From positions 1-40,624 of the forward strand of contig JAKSYS010000581.1 in NCBI GenBank assembly GCA_022925895.1: a DNA stretch of 40,624 nucleotides, read 5' to 3'. The notes beneath the pieces are model-generated. The model made no database searches. It had not been told where the DNA came from and worked only from the letters and a program-made list of their open reading frames with translations. Positions 31,060 through 40,624 of the stretch are shown here, one piece after another; the first letter of the stretch is position 1, and each line of letters starts with the position of its first letter. Made by a program: the position numbers and the translations under genes. The stretch is from Fragilaria crotonensis. Lineage: Eukaryota; Bacillariophyta; Fragilariophyceae; Fragilariales; Fragilariaceae.

Positions 31060-32817
31060 CTACGACTCATTTTCGTCATCCGAGTCCCATGCTGCCTCCA
31101 CAGGTACCTTTGCTACCGCTGTTTCCAATGCATTGTTGTCAGCACCAGTACCGTCGTGCTGTTCTTGCCGCTCATCGCCACGGGCATTCTTCAATCCTGC
31201 CCGTGTCCTGCAGAATGCCAGCAGCTCACGTTCCATGTCTTTTGACTGCGGGCATGCCCTGTTCTCTTTAACCATTATGCGCAGTGCATTGAACTGTCTT
31301 ATTCCGTCATCGCTCCACCCACCATACTTGCAGGTTCCTTTTTTCTTTTCAGTGTACTTTCCCGCTTGTCTCTTTGTTTTCTTCGTCGTCATATTCTGCC
31401 CATCATCTGCTTCCGTTGGGTTGTCTTTGTCAACCAACTCCGTGCCGGTTTTCCATTTTTCCAAATAGTTGTCAATCAGCAACAATGCAAACGCTTCGTC
31501 ACTTGTTGTTACCATTTTCGAATTGTCGCTGTGCCGCGCCTCCGATACAAGCATTGTTTTCTTCGCGATTCTCCACGCATTTGCACCACATACACACTCC
31601 AAGAAGTTATTGAAGAAGAAGAAGAAGGCCCTTTTCTCCCTGTCTGTTGTTGCTGTCCTAAGCTTACAGAATTCTTCAAACGTGAAGAAGTCTTCGCCGC
31701 GTGCTTTGAAATCCTTATTGATTGCGCCCCGAACAATTCTGAGACCAGCTTGTTCACACGTACTCCTTTTCTGGTTCAACGCTGTATTGAAACATTTCTC
31801 GTATGTCAACTGAAAAAGGAAATGATTTTTTGGCTTTTCGATTTCAAGCACCTTTCGAAACGCCCTTCGGAACATAACTGGACTGTTAACAAACTTACAT
31901 CGACGGAACAACTCGTTTTTGACGTATATCACAATTCGATTTCTCACGTGCTTCTCTTCTCGTGGCGGCGCATTGGACTCATTGTCATCGCATACATCGT
32001 GCTGAACATGCGTAGACGACACCTTCTTCTTCGCCGTTGGAGTATCATTGTCATCTGGAGGATCCTCCGCGCCTTCCTGGGCACAGTGGTTCAACTCCTG
32101 ACCAAGACGTCGTCTTGCATCCATTGCTGTTTTCCCGACATCCCTAACAAACTGATCCATTCTGCGAACAGAGTCGTCATCATCTGACATGTCATGTGTC
32201 ACCACGTTGTTGTCATCACCCGCATTACTTTTCCCCTCATCCTCCCTGTCATCATCTGATTCGGACTCTTCATCGTCAACCTCTTCAAACTCTTCATCGT
32301 CAACCTCTTCAACTGAGTAAGAGGAGTCATCAATTTCCTCAGGAGCGCTCCTGCTCACCACCACCACCTTTTTTGGTGCCACTTTCCTCCTCTTCTTCTT
32401 ACCACGAGGAGGAACAACACGTCGTTTGCGTCCCTTTGCAGTGATCTGCACTGGGTCTGGGTTAACTGCTGTCGCGATCTGCACTGGTGGGTCCGGGTTA
32501 ACTGCAGTCGTCGATGCTTTAACAGATTTAGCTGCAGATTTAGCCGCAGATTTAGCCGCAGATTTAGCCGCAGATTTAGCCGCAGATTTAGCCGCAGATT
32601 TAGCCGCAGATTTAGCAGTAGCTTTAGCAGCTGCTTTAGCAGCTTTAGCAGCTTCAGCAGCTTCAGCCTTTTGCTGTTCCGCCATCTCGTTCCTCTTGGC
32701 TCTTGTTGTCGGTGTTTCAAGTTCGGCGTTCTTCGTCTTGTTCTTGGTCGCGCGTGGAGGCGTGGTCCGAGTAGCCACTGAAGGTTGCTTCGTTGGAGAT
32801 ATAGTTTTCTTCGGCAT
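31060..32817 (-). CDS. Transposon accessory protein: Lys/Ala tail, acidic region, C-terminal globular domain
   Basis: 585 residues from ATG 32817 (MPKKTISPTKQPS); an upstream in-frame ATG at 32949 would add 44 hydrophobic residues and is less likely. The N-terminus is basic and carries about eight copies of a four-residue AAKS repeat, like a histone H1 tail, then a basic patch (KGRKRRVVPPRGKKKRRK) that looks like a nuclear signal. An acidic stretch follows (EEVDDEEFEEVDDEESE). The C-terminal 300 residues are globular (RNRIVIYVKNELFRRCKFV; EAFALLLIDNYLEKW; GGWSDDGIRQFNALRIMVKE). I recognise no named domain. The frame is intact, unlike its neighbours. Its place inside the inverted repeats suggests a DNA- or chromatin-binding helper of the transposon. 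Confidence 0.7.
   Translation of the reverse strand: MPKKTISPTKQPSVATRTTPPRATKNKTKNAELETPTTRAKRNEMAEQQKAEAAEAAKAAKAAAKATAKSAAKSAAKSAAKSAAKSAAKSAAKSAAKSVKASTTAVNPDPPVQIATAVNPDPVQITAKGRKRRVVPPRGKKKRRKVAPKKVVVVSRSAPEEIDDSSYSVEEVDDEEFEEVDDEESESDDDREDEGKSNAGDDNNVVTHDMSDDDDSVRRMDQFVRDVGKTAMDARRRLGQELNHCAQEGAEDPPDDNDTPTAKKKVSSTHVQHDVCDDNESNAPPREEKHVRNRIVIYVKNELFRRCKFVNSPVMFRRAFRKVLEIEKPKNHFLFQLTYEKCFNTALNQKRSTCEQAGLRIVRGAINKDFKARGEDFFTFEEFCKLRTATTDREKRAFFFFFNNFLECVCGANAWRIAKKTMLVSEARHSDNSKMVTTSDEAFALLLIDNYLEKWKTGTELVDKDNPTEADDGQNMTTKKTKRQAGKYTEKKKGTCKYGGWSDDGIRQFNALRIMVKENRACPQSKDMERELLAFCRTRAGLKNARGDERQEQHDGTGADNNALETAVAKVPVEAAWDSDDENES
32525..32645. repeat. 12 bp minisatellite coding AAKS
   Basis: About seven to eight direct copies of GCAGATTTAGCC, grading into GCAGCTTTAGCA-type degenerate copies on the right. 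It encodes the Lys/Ala repeat of the accessory protein. In-frame 12 bp units allow the tail to lengthen or shorten without a frameshift. Confidence 0.9.
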
Positions 32818-32949
32818 GAGGAATGAATCAAAATGTAAGAAGAAGCAAGCAAGGGTTAGAATAGCGGTCTCAGTGGTTGTATCAATTTGCAGCAAGTATG
32901 AGACGACTTGTAATTTTGGGTGATGAATTTGGGATTTTGAATCTCCCAC

Positions 32950-33588
32950 CAGTTTTCAAAATTGTATGAGTTGTCCCTAATTGTTCATTTTCTACCTGTA
33001 CATGACTTCGACAAAAATTGTATTAGTTACGACTTATATTCACAAAACATGTGCAAGTCGTTTATTGTTTTTGAATGCACTTACATGTTCACTATTTAGC
33101 TTCTGACATTTTCCGTTTCATATACTTGTATGAATATGTGTGACTAGAAAATTATATATGACATGATGATCGCTGCAGTCTTGTTTTTGCGTGGACGGAC
33201 TTGCAATCTTGTTTCACTACCAGTAGTTGTTGTACTCGGAGTATGCAACACCTGTGTCATACCGGCAGCTAGTTCTTGGTAATCATTCGAGCGTGTCGTG
33301 GTGCGTATGCATACATGATGTAAATTGCATATATATGTACATCCATGTATTAAGCAAGCATTAAATTTTGTGTTCGTACTGATTTGTTGCTACATACTGG
33401 TGCAGTATAGTGTACCTGTACCAGTATGTAGTCCTGTCCTGGGAAACGAATGTATCATCTATACATGAAAATGCTATGTACTGTAATTACTTTTTCATTT
33501 AACTACATACATAATTTTAATAAAATCGATGAATGTGTATATAACGTAATTCAATGTTATATACATGAATAACATATTTATGCTGCAT
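32950..33588. other. Spacer inside the transposon, no gene seen
   Basis: About 640 bp of AT-rich sequence between the accessory gene and the GC-rich segment. It probably includes the accessory gene's promoter. Palindromic ATATATG/CATATAT and ATGTAT motifs are frequent; no ORF is supported. Confidence 0.4.
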
Positions 33589-33903
33589 TTAGAGGTCTTG
33601 GAAAGAAGTCCCAGGTGCAAAATGCCCTACATTCGCCATAGTACTTACAGTATCTCGTCGATTTTGCTGCTTGTTGGTGAATGGTGACACCAAAAAAGCA
33701 CAACTTGATGATAGAGTACTTGATGAAGTACTCTTGTTGTTGTTGTTTGTTGCAACATCACCACGTCGCCGTCGGATAGTTCTCGCTGACTTTTCAACAA
33801 ATAGACAGTCCACGCCAGGATTGCGTGTTGATTGTCTTTGTTGGAGAGCGCGCTCGCGACAACCATCCTCTGTGGCTGGTTGTTGTGAGGTTGGAACTGG
33901 CAT
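33589..33903 (-). CDS. Hypothetical small ORF, 104 residues
   Basis: Minus-strand ORF starting MPVPTSQQPATEDG, rich in Arg, Ser, Thr and Asn (TIRRRRGDVATNNNNKSTSSS). No domain is recognised. It lies head to head with the GC-rich oxygenase-like gene and ends at the composition boundary. It could equally be antisense to the lost N-terminus or promoter of that gene. Confidence 0.2.
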   Translation of the reverse strand: MPVPTSQQPATEDGCRERALQQRQSTRNPGVDCLFVEKSARTIRRRRGDVATNNNNKSTSSSTLSSSCAFLVSPFTNKQQNRRDTVSTMANVGHFAPGTSFQDL

Positions 33904-33968
33904 TGCGCGGCCTTCACCTGCCAGGAAGCAGGAGAGAGCCCGATGTCGCCCGATCGACGTGGCGTTGA

Positions 33969-36700
33969 TGCTGTGGAAAATGTGGTCGTGGAGGGAGGGA
34001 TGGGGAACGGAAGGTTGGGACGAAGAAGGCTGGGAAGAGGAAGGCGAAGAAGAAGGTTACAAAGAAGAAGGTCACAAAGAAGAAGGTCGCGGAGACCGGG
34101 AATAAGACTTCCCCGAGCGTGACATCTGTTAGAAACCTTGGGAACTCGCCACGTGTTCCAGGAGTCGGTGATGTGGCGGACGGGGGGAAGTCCCTCCCCA
34201 CTCACCGCGATGAGAGGCAGACTCGCCCGACTCACCTACGCATGATGTCGTTGTTGTCCATGGCCGTTGTTCCGGAGGAGAGGAGTGCATTCCGGCAAAG
34301 GTTCAGGACGGCGAGCGGGGTTGGGTGCAGTGAATTCTTGTGTCAGACTCCGATCAGTGTCGTTGCAGAAGCTTTTGGATGCAAGCCGTTTAGATTGCGT
34401 TCGGCTGCCGACATGTTCCCGGAGTCTGGACTCCAGTCGGAGTTCCTCAACGAGTTCTACGTGATGGACGTGATCCTCAACCGGGCTCCTTCGCCGGCCA
34501 CATTGTCGAACGGTTGTGGGAAGGCGGGGAGTGGCGGTGGCCAGTCTTCTGACGTCAATTTTGATGAAGTTCGTCACGTCCTGTCCCGAAAACCAGAAGA
34601 TGTTGGCCCTGAGATGGATTATTTCTACAGGGCAGCGGTTTTGTTCCTGCCTCAGTGTGGAGTGTTCTACTGTCATCGGGACCGTCACGTTGGGGATGCT
34701 GGAGTGGGGCACGTTAGGGCGTATGACATGAGCTGGCTCCGCTTGCGGAGGGCGGAGGGTACAAGCGACGACTTTCCTTCGTATACCTTGGCAGTGACAG
34801 CTTTGTGAGGCGGTTCTATTCAGAATCCCGTGGGAACCCTGAGCCTTACGGTCCAAGTCATCTCGCACAGTTTCGCTATCTCAGCGAGAACCGCCGCGTG
34901 TCGGCCTGGAGAATCTCTACGGGATACAGGCACTGTTCCTGCAGAACCGGGTGGTGTACAGGGCTGTTCAGTGCCACGACGCCGAATTACCCATGTTGCC
35001 ACCGGATTTCATTGCTGGCGTTGACCTGCGGAACGTCCCCCGACTATCGGGCATATGAATTCCGGAACCAACTTAAGACATCTAGTAGCGCAAAGTTTGA
35101 TTGCCGGCACTACGTTGATGGCAGCCACCACTATGATATACCTGACTCCTGCTGGGTCATCGATCGGACGAGACCCACTTCGTTGACATTCACGTTGGCG
35201 TGGTCGGCATTCCGGATCGTGAGTCCGTTGTCCTGGTCCGGAATGTCACGAAGATTGACGCGCACGATGACCACCTTGAGTTGCTGGAGCGGCTGACGTC
35301 TCGGTGTCGGGAGATCCGTGTCGGGGCAAAGGCACTGCAAGGGCTAAGTCGGCTGATGTTGGTTCGATGTCGCGCTTGGAACAAGGATTGAAACGATGGA
35401 GTCACCCACTGGCCCCTGTTTACAGCAAAATTCCGTACGCAGCGAATTCATGTGTTGCGGACGGCGTCCTCCGGGGTCTCGTCGTTGACTTGGCGATCCT
35501 TGGGTCGTTGCTTCCCGCAGGTGTACTCTGTCGTAAGGACACCGAGGGGAACTCTGGTTTGAGTCCGTTTCGCCGATGGACGGCGTCGTCCTTCCGACGG
35601 TCAACGGCCGGTGTGGTGATGGTCAACGTTGTCGATTGTGACGACGACAACGACAACGATGATGACGAGGTGACGGTGACGTTGACGTTGGCGTCGTCAA
35701 CTACGATCGCGGTAACGTGCGTGAGAATCTTCGGGAGAGAATGGAGATGCTGGAACGTCGCCAACGGGTTGGGTACACCGTGGACATGAGCGTCAACCTC
35801 GGGAATTCGTCGCACTTTGACGTGAACGACGCCTCGCAAGGTTTCAGTTTGTGGACGGAGGAAGTGCCGGGCTGTGGGGAGAACTGGTACTTTGTTCTTC
35901 CCAACGTACACGGCGTAAGACCAGATGGAAGAACCAAGTTCCACGGCATGGCGGTGAAGCTTGGCCATGGTGTGGCCATCAGCTGGGATGGCAGAGTTGT
36001 CCGACACTGCACGTCTGTTTCCTGTCCGGATGGGAAGGAATTTGGGTTTGTGACCCGGGGAGGGACTTCCTTCCGGAACCATCTTTACGGAACGTTCACG
36101 GCTGCAAAGGAGAAGATTGTGAAGGCTGGACGGGCCTTGTGTGCTGCCGGTTACTGTCCCCGGGGCCACCTCTCCGGCTGGCTCGAAGAGAGCTAGCAGG
36201 AAGCGACAGAACAAGAGGAGGAGGAGACCCGCCGGAGGGGCAGCCCTCGGGTTGAAACCGGGGTGCCGCGGCCACGAAGCCTGGTTGGCAAGCCGGCGAG
36301 TTGGCGTCTGCTGAGGCGGCTGTCGAGCTCCTTGACATCGGGCTGCCGCTGTGTTCGGAAGGTTCCGATGCCGTGCGGCGATTCCATTCTGGCAAACGGG
36401 AACGTGATGTTGGTGATTCGCCGTCCCGCGGACGGGCGGGAGGACGGAGCCGTTGGTGGCGGTGGTGGTGAGCTGCATTTTGGTTCTCGAAAACCAAACG
36501 TGGCGGTGAGTGCCGGAACACCCTGCGTGGGTGGACGGAAGGTAGATGGACAACCAGCCGGTGACAGCTTGACTTTCGGTGGCTGGCAGGTGCAAATCGC
36601 TGACCTGGAGGTTGGTGGACGATACAAGATACCGAAGAAAAAAGTAAACATGTTCAACTTTGATTACTGGTTCCACTACTACTACCGCGGAGCTTCCTAG
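33969..36700 (+). pseudogene. Transposon-borne 2OG-Fe(II) oxygenase-like gene, decayed
   Basis: Coherent coding stretches lie in order on the plus strand with frame changes between them. 33969-34808: Lys-rich start (KAKKKVTKKKVTKKKVAE), then RSAADMFPESGLQSEFLNEF. About 34805-34895: RRFYSESRGNPEPYG. 34903-35040: GLENLYGIQALFLQNRVVYR, PPDFIAGVDLRN. About 35040-35165: AYEFRNQLKTSSSAKFDCRH. 35165-35390: ESVVLVRNVTKIDAHDD. 35390-35570: VYSKIPYAANSCVADGVLRG. 35650-36196: the best-preserved part, with HFD (H33, D35 from 35717) and DGRVVRHCTSV (H97) in a setting like the double-stranded beta helix of 2OG-Fe(II) oxygenases, and later Arg residues able to hold 2-oxoglutarate. A TAG at 36194-36196 is followed by another 500 open nt in frame. 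The Lys-rich start suggests nuclear location. The substrate is unknown; a nucleic-acid base is inferred only from context. Confidence 0.5.
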
Positions 36701-36766
36701 CTGACAACACTTGGGGACTGCCTACTGGCTACCCTTACCCGTCTTGCTGGGGCCACTCGTTTGCGT

Positions 36767-39700
36767 TTAAAGTTCCCGCCAAACGTTGTGCGGTGGACGC
36801 TGGGGCACTCGAATTCTTGCCTGGGTTTTCGGCGGCCTTCGCGGCCTTCGCGGATGCTTTCTCTGCGGCGGCGTGCTCCTTCTTCTTCTTGGCGGCAACC
36901 TTTCGGCTTTTTCCGCGGCTACCTCCGCAGCAAAGTCTTCTGGGGTCTTGACACTGTAAATTTCCCTACCACTTGGCAGGCGGTTGATCAATTCGTCTTT
37001 CTCATACTCCTCTTCAAACCAGGTGTCGTCATCCACGTCATGTTCCAAATCATGGTGACACCTGTTTATGAGGGAATCCCACGCACGGGGCCACTCTGCT
37101 TTGCGACGGATCAGGAACAGGTAATGCCGCTCGTTCATTGGAGGTTTTACTCCAAATTGAACATCCGAATACCTAGTACCGGTGACCTTATGGACTCAAC
37201 ATCCACCAGGAAGAGGGTTGGATGTCTGTCGTTAAAGGAATGGAAATGTGGGGTATAATGACCTATGAGGGTGTTCGGTGTGTTGAGGTCACCTTCGTCA
37301 ACTGGATTGAAGGAGTGGGCGACGGCGTACAACCCGGCTGTCAATTTTGTCTGTCCATTCGAGTTGATGTCAATGGAGTCTCCTTTCGGAAGCCCGCGGA
37401 GGTCAACGAACGTGTGGATGAACACCGGTTCGGGTGTGGGTACCCTTCCCACTCGATCATCGCGTAATCGTTCCATGCCTTGCCGTCGTAGCAAGGATGG
37501 GCGCGGTAATTGTTGCCGTCCTCGTCGTTGAAGGACGTGAAGCATGGGAGCTCTCCCTTTGGCATTTTGGGCAGGCAATGTCGACTCAGAAAGGCCGTTA
37601 CTCGGTGCGAAAGATGGGCCATCTCCAAGTTGTCTCCGGAGCGCGGGCGAGTCCAGCGAAACGTGGCGCGTTCATTGCCTTCCTCCCATGCAAGGTAAAA
37701 ACGACGACCACCCTTACCATCGGAGGGGGTGTCAACGTCAGCTGCACTGCTGTCGACGTTGCGTTTGACGTCATTCTCTACGTCTGTAGAAGCGAGTGAA
37801 ATGACTAAATTTTCAGTATAGCGATTGGCTGCTTGTTTTGTGAAGGATATGGCTCGCTTCTGTGTGTTTCGGGATGTCGCCTTCGCGAGTGGGATGTGAG
37901 CTGACTCAGCGTAGGCGCTGTTCACGTTGTCGGGAACACCGTGGTCAAGGATGTCTTCGCACAGATGCAGTACCAAGTGCGTCTTGATCGTATTGTTTCC
38001 CATTGCTCCTGGACGGGGCGCCACTTCGGCGACAACACGCATCAGCCACTGCAAGCAGGTGTGCGAACGCTTGACCATCTTTGACATCATCGGTTGTTTC
38101 ATCCATTGGTGCCACACCAGGAGAGATGTAACAACTCCTATCCAATCTTGAATGTGGTTTTCATAACGAAACCTCTGGTCATCCCCTACTACAGCTACCT
38201 TTTTCCCAACCTCGAAGATGCCTCGAAGTAGGTGGTGTGCAGTGCAAATAATGTGACTAAAAGACACCCTGTCATCTCGTGCCCCATCAGATTGGATCCT
38301 GATGAAACCCTTGGGGAAGTTCGTTCGGGGATGTCGCGATCGCTCTGTCTGGACAATGATCTGCCCAACTTAGCGCACAGCACATCGTATTGTTTCAATG
38401 CGTTTGAATTGGGACCAGCTTGGGCTGAGAAGGCCTGCAGGCAATATTTAAACCAACCGAGGAAATCAAATGGAGCATTTCGCCTGGGCAGGCTCCAAAT
38501 ATTCCGCGCTGATTGTGGAGACCAAACCTAACCTCAGCGAATCCATTCTTAAGATAGTTCTGGGACAGCAACTGGAGCTCAACGGTGTGGCCCTTACTCA
38601 CAAGAGCGTCGATTTTTGGGAACACGGTGGCGAAAGTTGGACTTGGAATAACCACTCAAGTATGTGGGACATTCGCAGATGCGACAAAGCTGTTGTATCT
38701 GTGAAAATCGGGCGGTGTAGTGACCACAAAGAGACGCCCTCTGTGTCACCGATGATGAAGGGTACATACGGGTGGAACACGACGGGGTGGATCTTTCCAT
38801 TGTAGCTAAGATCCCATCGGAAACCATGATTCTGTAATCTCAAAAAACCGGATTCCTCTAGGATGAACTGGATCTGCATGTGTGTCTCGTTCAGGATTAA
38901 CGTTGACCAACTTACGTCTTTGGGGCACCGAAGCGGGTCTTCAACACGGGCGGTCCCCTTTGGCAAGTCAGCGGGTGCATTGAACTCGGCATCTATTTCG
39001 GAATCTGAAGGGAGATGGGCGGGGGTGCTGTGATTGATGTATCCGAGGATTCGCATGGCAATTGGGAGCCGACGTATTGAGTGGTTCAGAAGACCATGAG
39101 AGATTGTTATTGGCTCCATCTGAGTCTGCCTGCCATGTCGATGTATGTCTTGTCCATTGCCATGATACAGGGGAGGAGCATGTCGACATCAGGCTTCTTA
39201 ATCAGGGCGTCGTATGTCTTTCTGTAGCAACGGCCTGTGTGGATGTCACCCACGTGGGATGATGTTTCTGGTGCAACAAATGGATCCTTTGCTTTGTCGA
39301 AGAAATAATTCCCATCTTGATTGAGCGTGGGACATGAGAGTAGCGATGCGAATACTTCACTGGCGTCAAAGAATATCAACGAGACGGTCCTCTGTGTATA
39401 AGGCAGGTACAATTTCTTCTCTTTCGGGATTAATCCTTTCATGTTGTACCTTTCAAATAAATTTGCGATCACCTTCTCACGAGTTGGTTGAAATCCTCAC
39501 GGAATGAATGGCCGCTCCCGTTTGATTTAGCAGCCCACTTAAGTACTAGGGTGAATGCTTTGAGAGGACACTTCAGATCCCTAAGAAGCTGCAACAACTC
39601 AATTTGGACTCTTTCCTCCCGAGAAAAACGCGCAAGACCGAGCGGGTTTGCTCGCAGCTTGAACAGTTTTAAGTACAAATCCAAAACGCTGAGATCAGGA

Positions 39701-40091
39701 CCTTCCTCCGATTCAGTTTCTGAAATGTCTTGATCGTCAGCATCGCCTTGCTCGGGAATACCGTCGTCGTCAAACATAATGTAGTCATCGACTTCGTTGA
39801 CATCTTCAACACGCAGCTCATCGTCGGCCTTTCCAGCAATTCCCACTCTCCAATACTGGAAGCAATCCATCGGACAAAGGAGAACTCAAATTTGGACGGA
39901 AAGTGAGAAGTACCACCTTGCAACAAATTACCGGTTTTCACGTGGCCGATGTTTGATACAATGGAGGGCACTGTTGTTGCTGCTTTGTCACTTGCCATGT
40001 AATGAGATTTACATGCCAAACTCTGATTAAGGTGGTGCAAAAGTCTCTTGAAACTCTTGTTGCAAACCGTACAATGATCAGGTGTTACCAT
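36767..40091 (-). pseudogene. Plavaka-like transposase, multiply frameshifted
   Basis: Starts at ATG 40091 with a zinc-finger-like motif (HCTVCNKSFKRLLHHLNQSLAC). An acidic linker follows, then RYNMKGLIPKEKKLYLPY, LIFFDASEVFASLL, GDIHTGRCYRKTYDALI, FIIGDTEGASLCGHYT, LCRICECPTYLSGYSK, FGACPGEMLHLIS, AYAESAHIPLAKATSRN and a C-terminal domain (PVFIHTFVDLRGLPKGDS; LFLIRRKAEWPRAWDSLI). The Asp in FFDAS, the Asp in GDTEG and the Glu in AESAH are candidate catalytic residues, and the Cys/His pattern after the second is typical of Plavaka-type enzymes. The readable pieces are 40091-39870, 39870-39469, 39472-39110, 39119-38720, 38730-38598, 38655-38440, 38440-38195, 38267-37440, 37450-37147 and 37138-36767. 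At least seven frame changes make it non-functional. Confidence 0.75.
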
Positions 40092-40609
40092 CTTGTTGGA
40101 TGAGAGTGTGTGTGGAGTTAAGACAAAATATCACAATTTTGTTCCTGCGTAAGCGTATATTTGGAAGGAGACAAGAAATGGTTGGTTCATAAAATGCCTG
40201 TCTCCCCCAAACCAAAAGATTGAAAATTTCGCAAACCAATACCAAACAATGGATGGTCGTAAAAACATGGCTTAAATGTATATGGCGTATGAATATCTAG
40301 AGTCTGTTCAGAACAAACAATTTAATGAGCCACATGCGATACTCTTACCACATGTATTCAGTATAAAGTAAAATGTTTAGAGAAACATTGTTACATTTGC
40401 AACTGTTAAGGTAAGTTATACGCATAGATGCTACTAGGTAACACACATTGGTTTAATATAAATATATTTTGCCACAGTATATGACTCTGAGAAATGTCGC
40501 AGTATAGAATGACTAAATACATACAAATAGTGATAACATATACGTGACTTCAAGCAACATATTACAATTTCTTAACAAATAGTTAACATATATTGTCAGT
40601 GATACAAAA
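40092..40609. other. Right subterminal arm of the Plavaka-like element
   Basis: About 520 bp between the transposase start and the right inverted end; AT-rich, with ATATAT, GTTACAT and ACATATAC motifs recalling the left arm. It should hold the transposase promoter. No gene. Confidence 0.5.
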
Positions 40610-40623
40610 CCCACCTTCTGATG
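40571..40623 (-). repeat. Right inverted end of the Plavaka-like element
   Basis: Inverted match to 30629-30663: 14 bp exact (40610-40623) and 19 of 21 bp (40571-40591), separated by an 18 bp insertion absent on the left. Confidence 0.75.
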
Positions 40624-40624
40624 C

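Larger units (their letters stand above)
30629..40623 (-). mobile_element. ~10 kb Plavaka-like (CMC/KDZ-type) DNA transposon with cargo
   Basis: CATCAGAAGGTGGG at 30629-30642 is the exact reverse complement of 40610-40623. A second inverted block, ATATGTTAACTATTT (30643-30663 and 40571-40591), matches at 19 of 21 positions and is offset by an 18 bp insertion on the right. Enclosed are a minus-strand transposase relic (36767-40091), a minus-strand accessory gene (31060-32817) and a plus-strand oxygenase-like relic (about 33969-36700). The subterminal arms are AT-rich with repeated ACATAT/ATATGT. The right end coincides with the window edge, so no target duplication can be seen, and the repeats may extend outwards. 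Confidence 0.7.

Noticed and set aside
31366-32187. A 273-codon plus-strand ORF
   Set aside because: Antisense to the intact accessory protein; Phe/Cys/Arg-rich composition typical of a shadow frame.
35420-36676. A 418-codon minus-strand ORF, the longest in this interval
   Set aside because: It is antisense to the oxygenase-like gene, whose plus-strand frame has recognisable HxD and RHCTSV motifs. The ORF is low-complexity and open because of high GC.
1-40624. CRISPR arrays, tRNA or rRNA genes, bacterial operons
   Set aside because: None seen; introns, transposon families and targeting peptides indicate a eukaryotic nuclear genome.

Overview
This looks like nuclear DNA of a diatom, probably pennate, in a region dense with transposable elements. 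The evidence is an HSP70-like gene whose N-terminus resembles a diatom plastid presequence (signal peptide, then Phe after the likely cleavage site), short GT-AG introns of about 75 nt, and recognisable families of diatom DNA transposons and non-LTR retrotransposons. Nothing here looks bacterial or organellar. All calls come from reading the sequence; no database search was run.

Layout. 1-4179 holds a decayed gene made of repeated Cys/His modules, then a PDZ-like and a PHD-like segment. 5016-6440 is a small region bounded by imperfect inverted repeats that encloses a relic of histone H3. 6874-10121 holds two tandem glycosyltransferase copies (Gly_transf_sug/OCH1-like), each frameshifted at a different point, with a duplicated ~245 bp flank. 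10347-11088 encodes a DUF2061 tandem membrane protein.

11653-24423 is a pogo/Tc1-mariner-like DNA transposon with perfect 29 bp terminal inverted repeats and a TA target duplication. Its minus-strand DDE transposase gene is cut in two by an 8.9 kb LINE (13879-22742; APE endonuclease, RT, RNase H, CCHC) flanked by a 14 bp target duplication. Both elements are dead through frameshifts.

24624-27102 is an ordinary gene pair: a PLGRKT-family membrane protein converging on the plastid-type HSP70-like gene. 29204-30650 is the N-terminal part of a second retrotransposon ORF1-like protein.

30629-40623 appears to be one ~10 kb DNA transposon with inverted ends. It carries a decayed Plavaka-like (CMC/KDZ-type) transposase (minus), an intact basic/acidic accessory protein (minus), and a decayed, GC-rich gene (plus) whose best-preserved part has the HxD...H pattern of a 2-oxoglutarate/Fe(II) oxygenase. 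An oxygenase carried by a transposon, reminiscent of the TET/JBP-KDZ association in fungi, is the most interesting system in the window.

The genes expected to be functional are the DUF2061 protein, the PLGRKT-like protein, the HSP70-like protein and perhaps the transposon accessory protein. Almost everything else is transposon sequence or gene relics.
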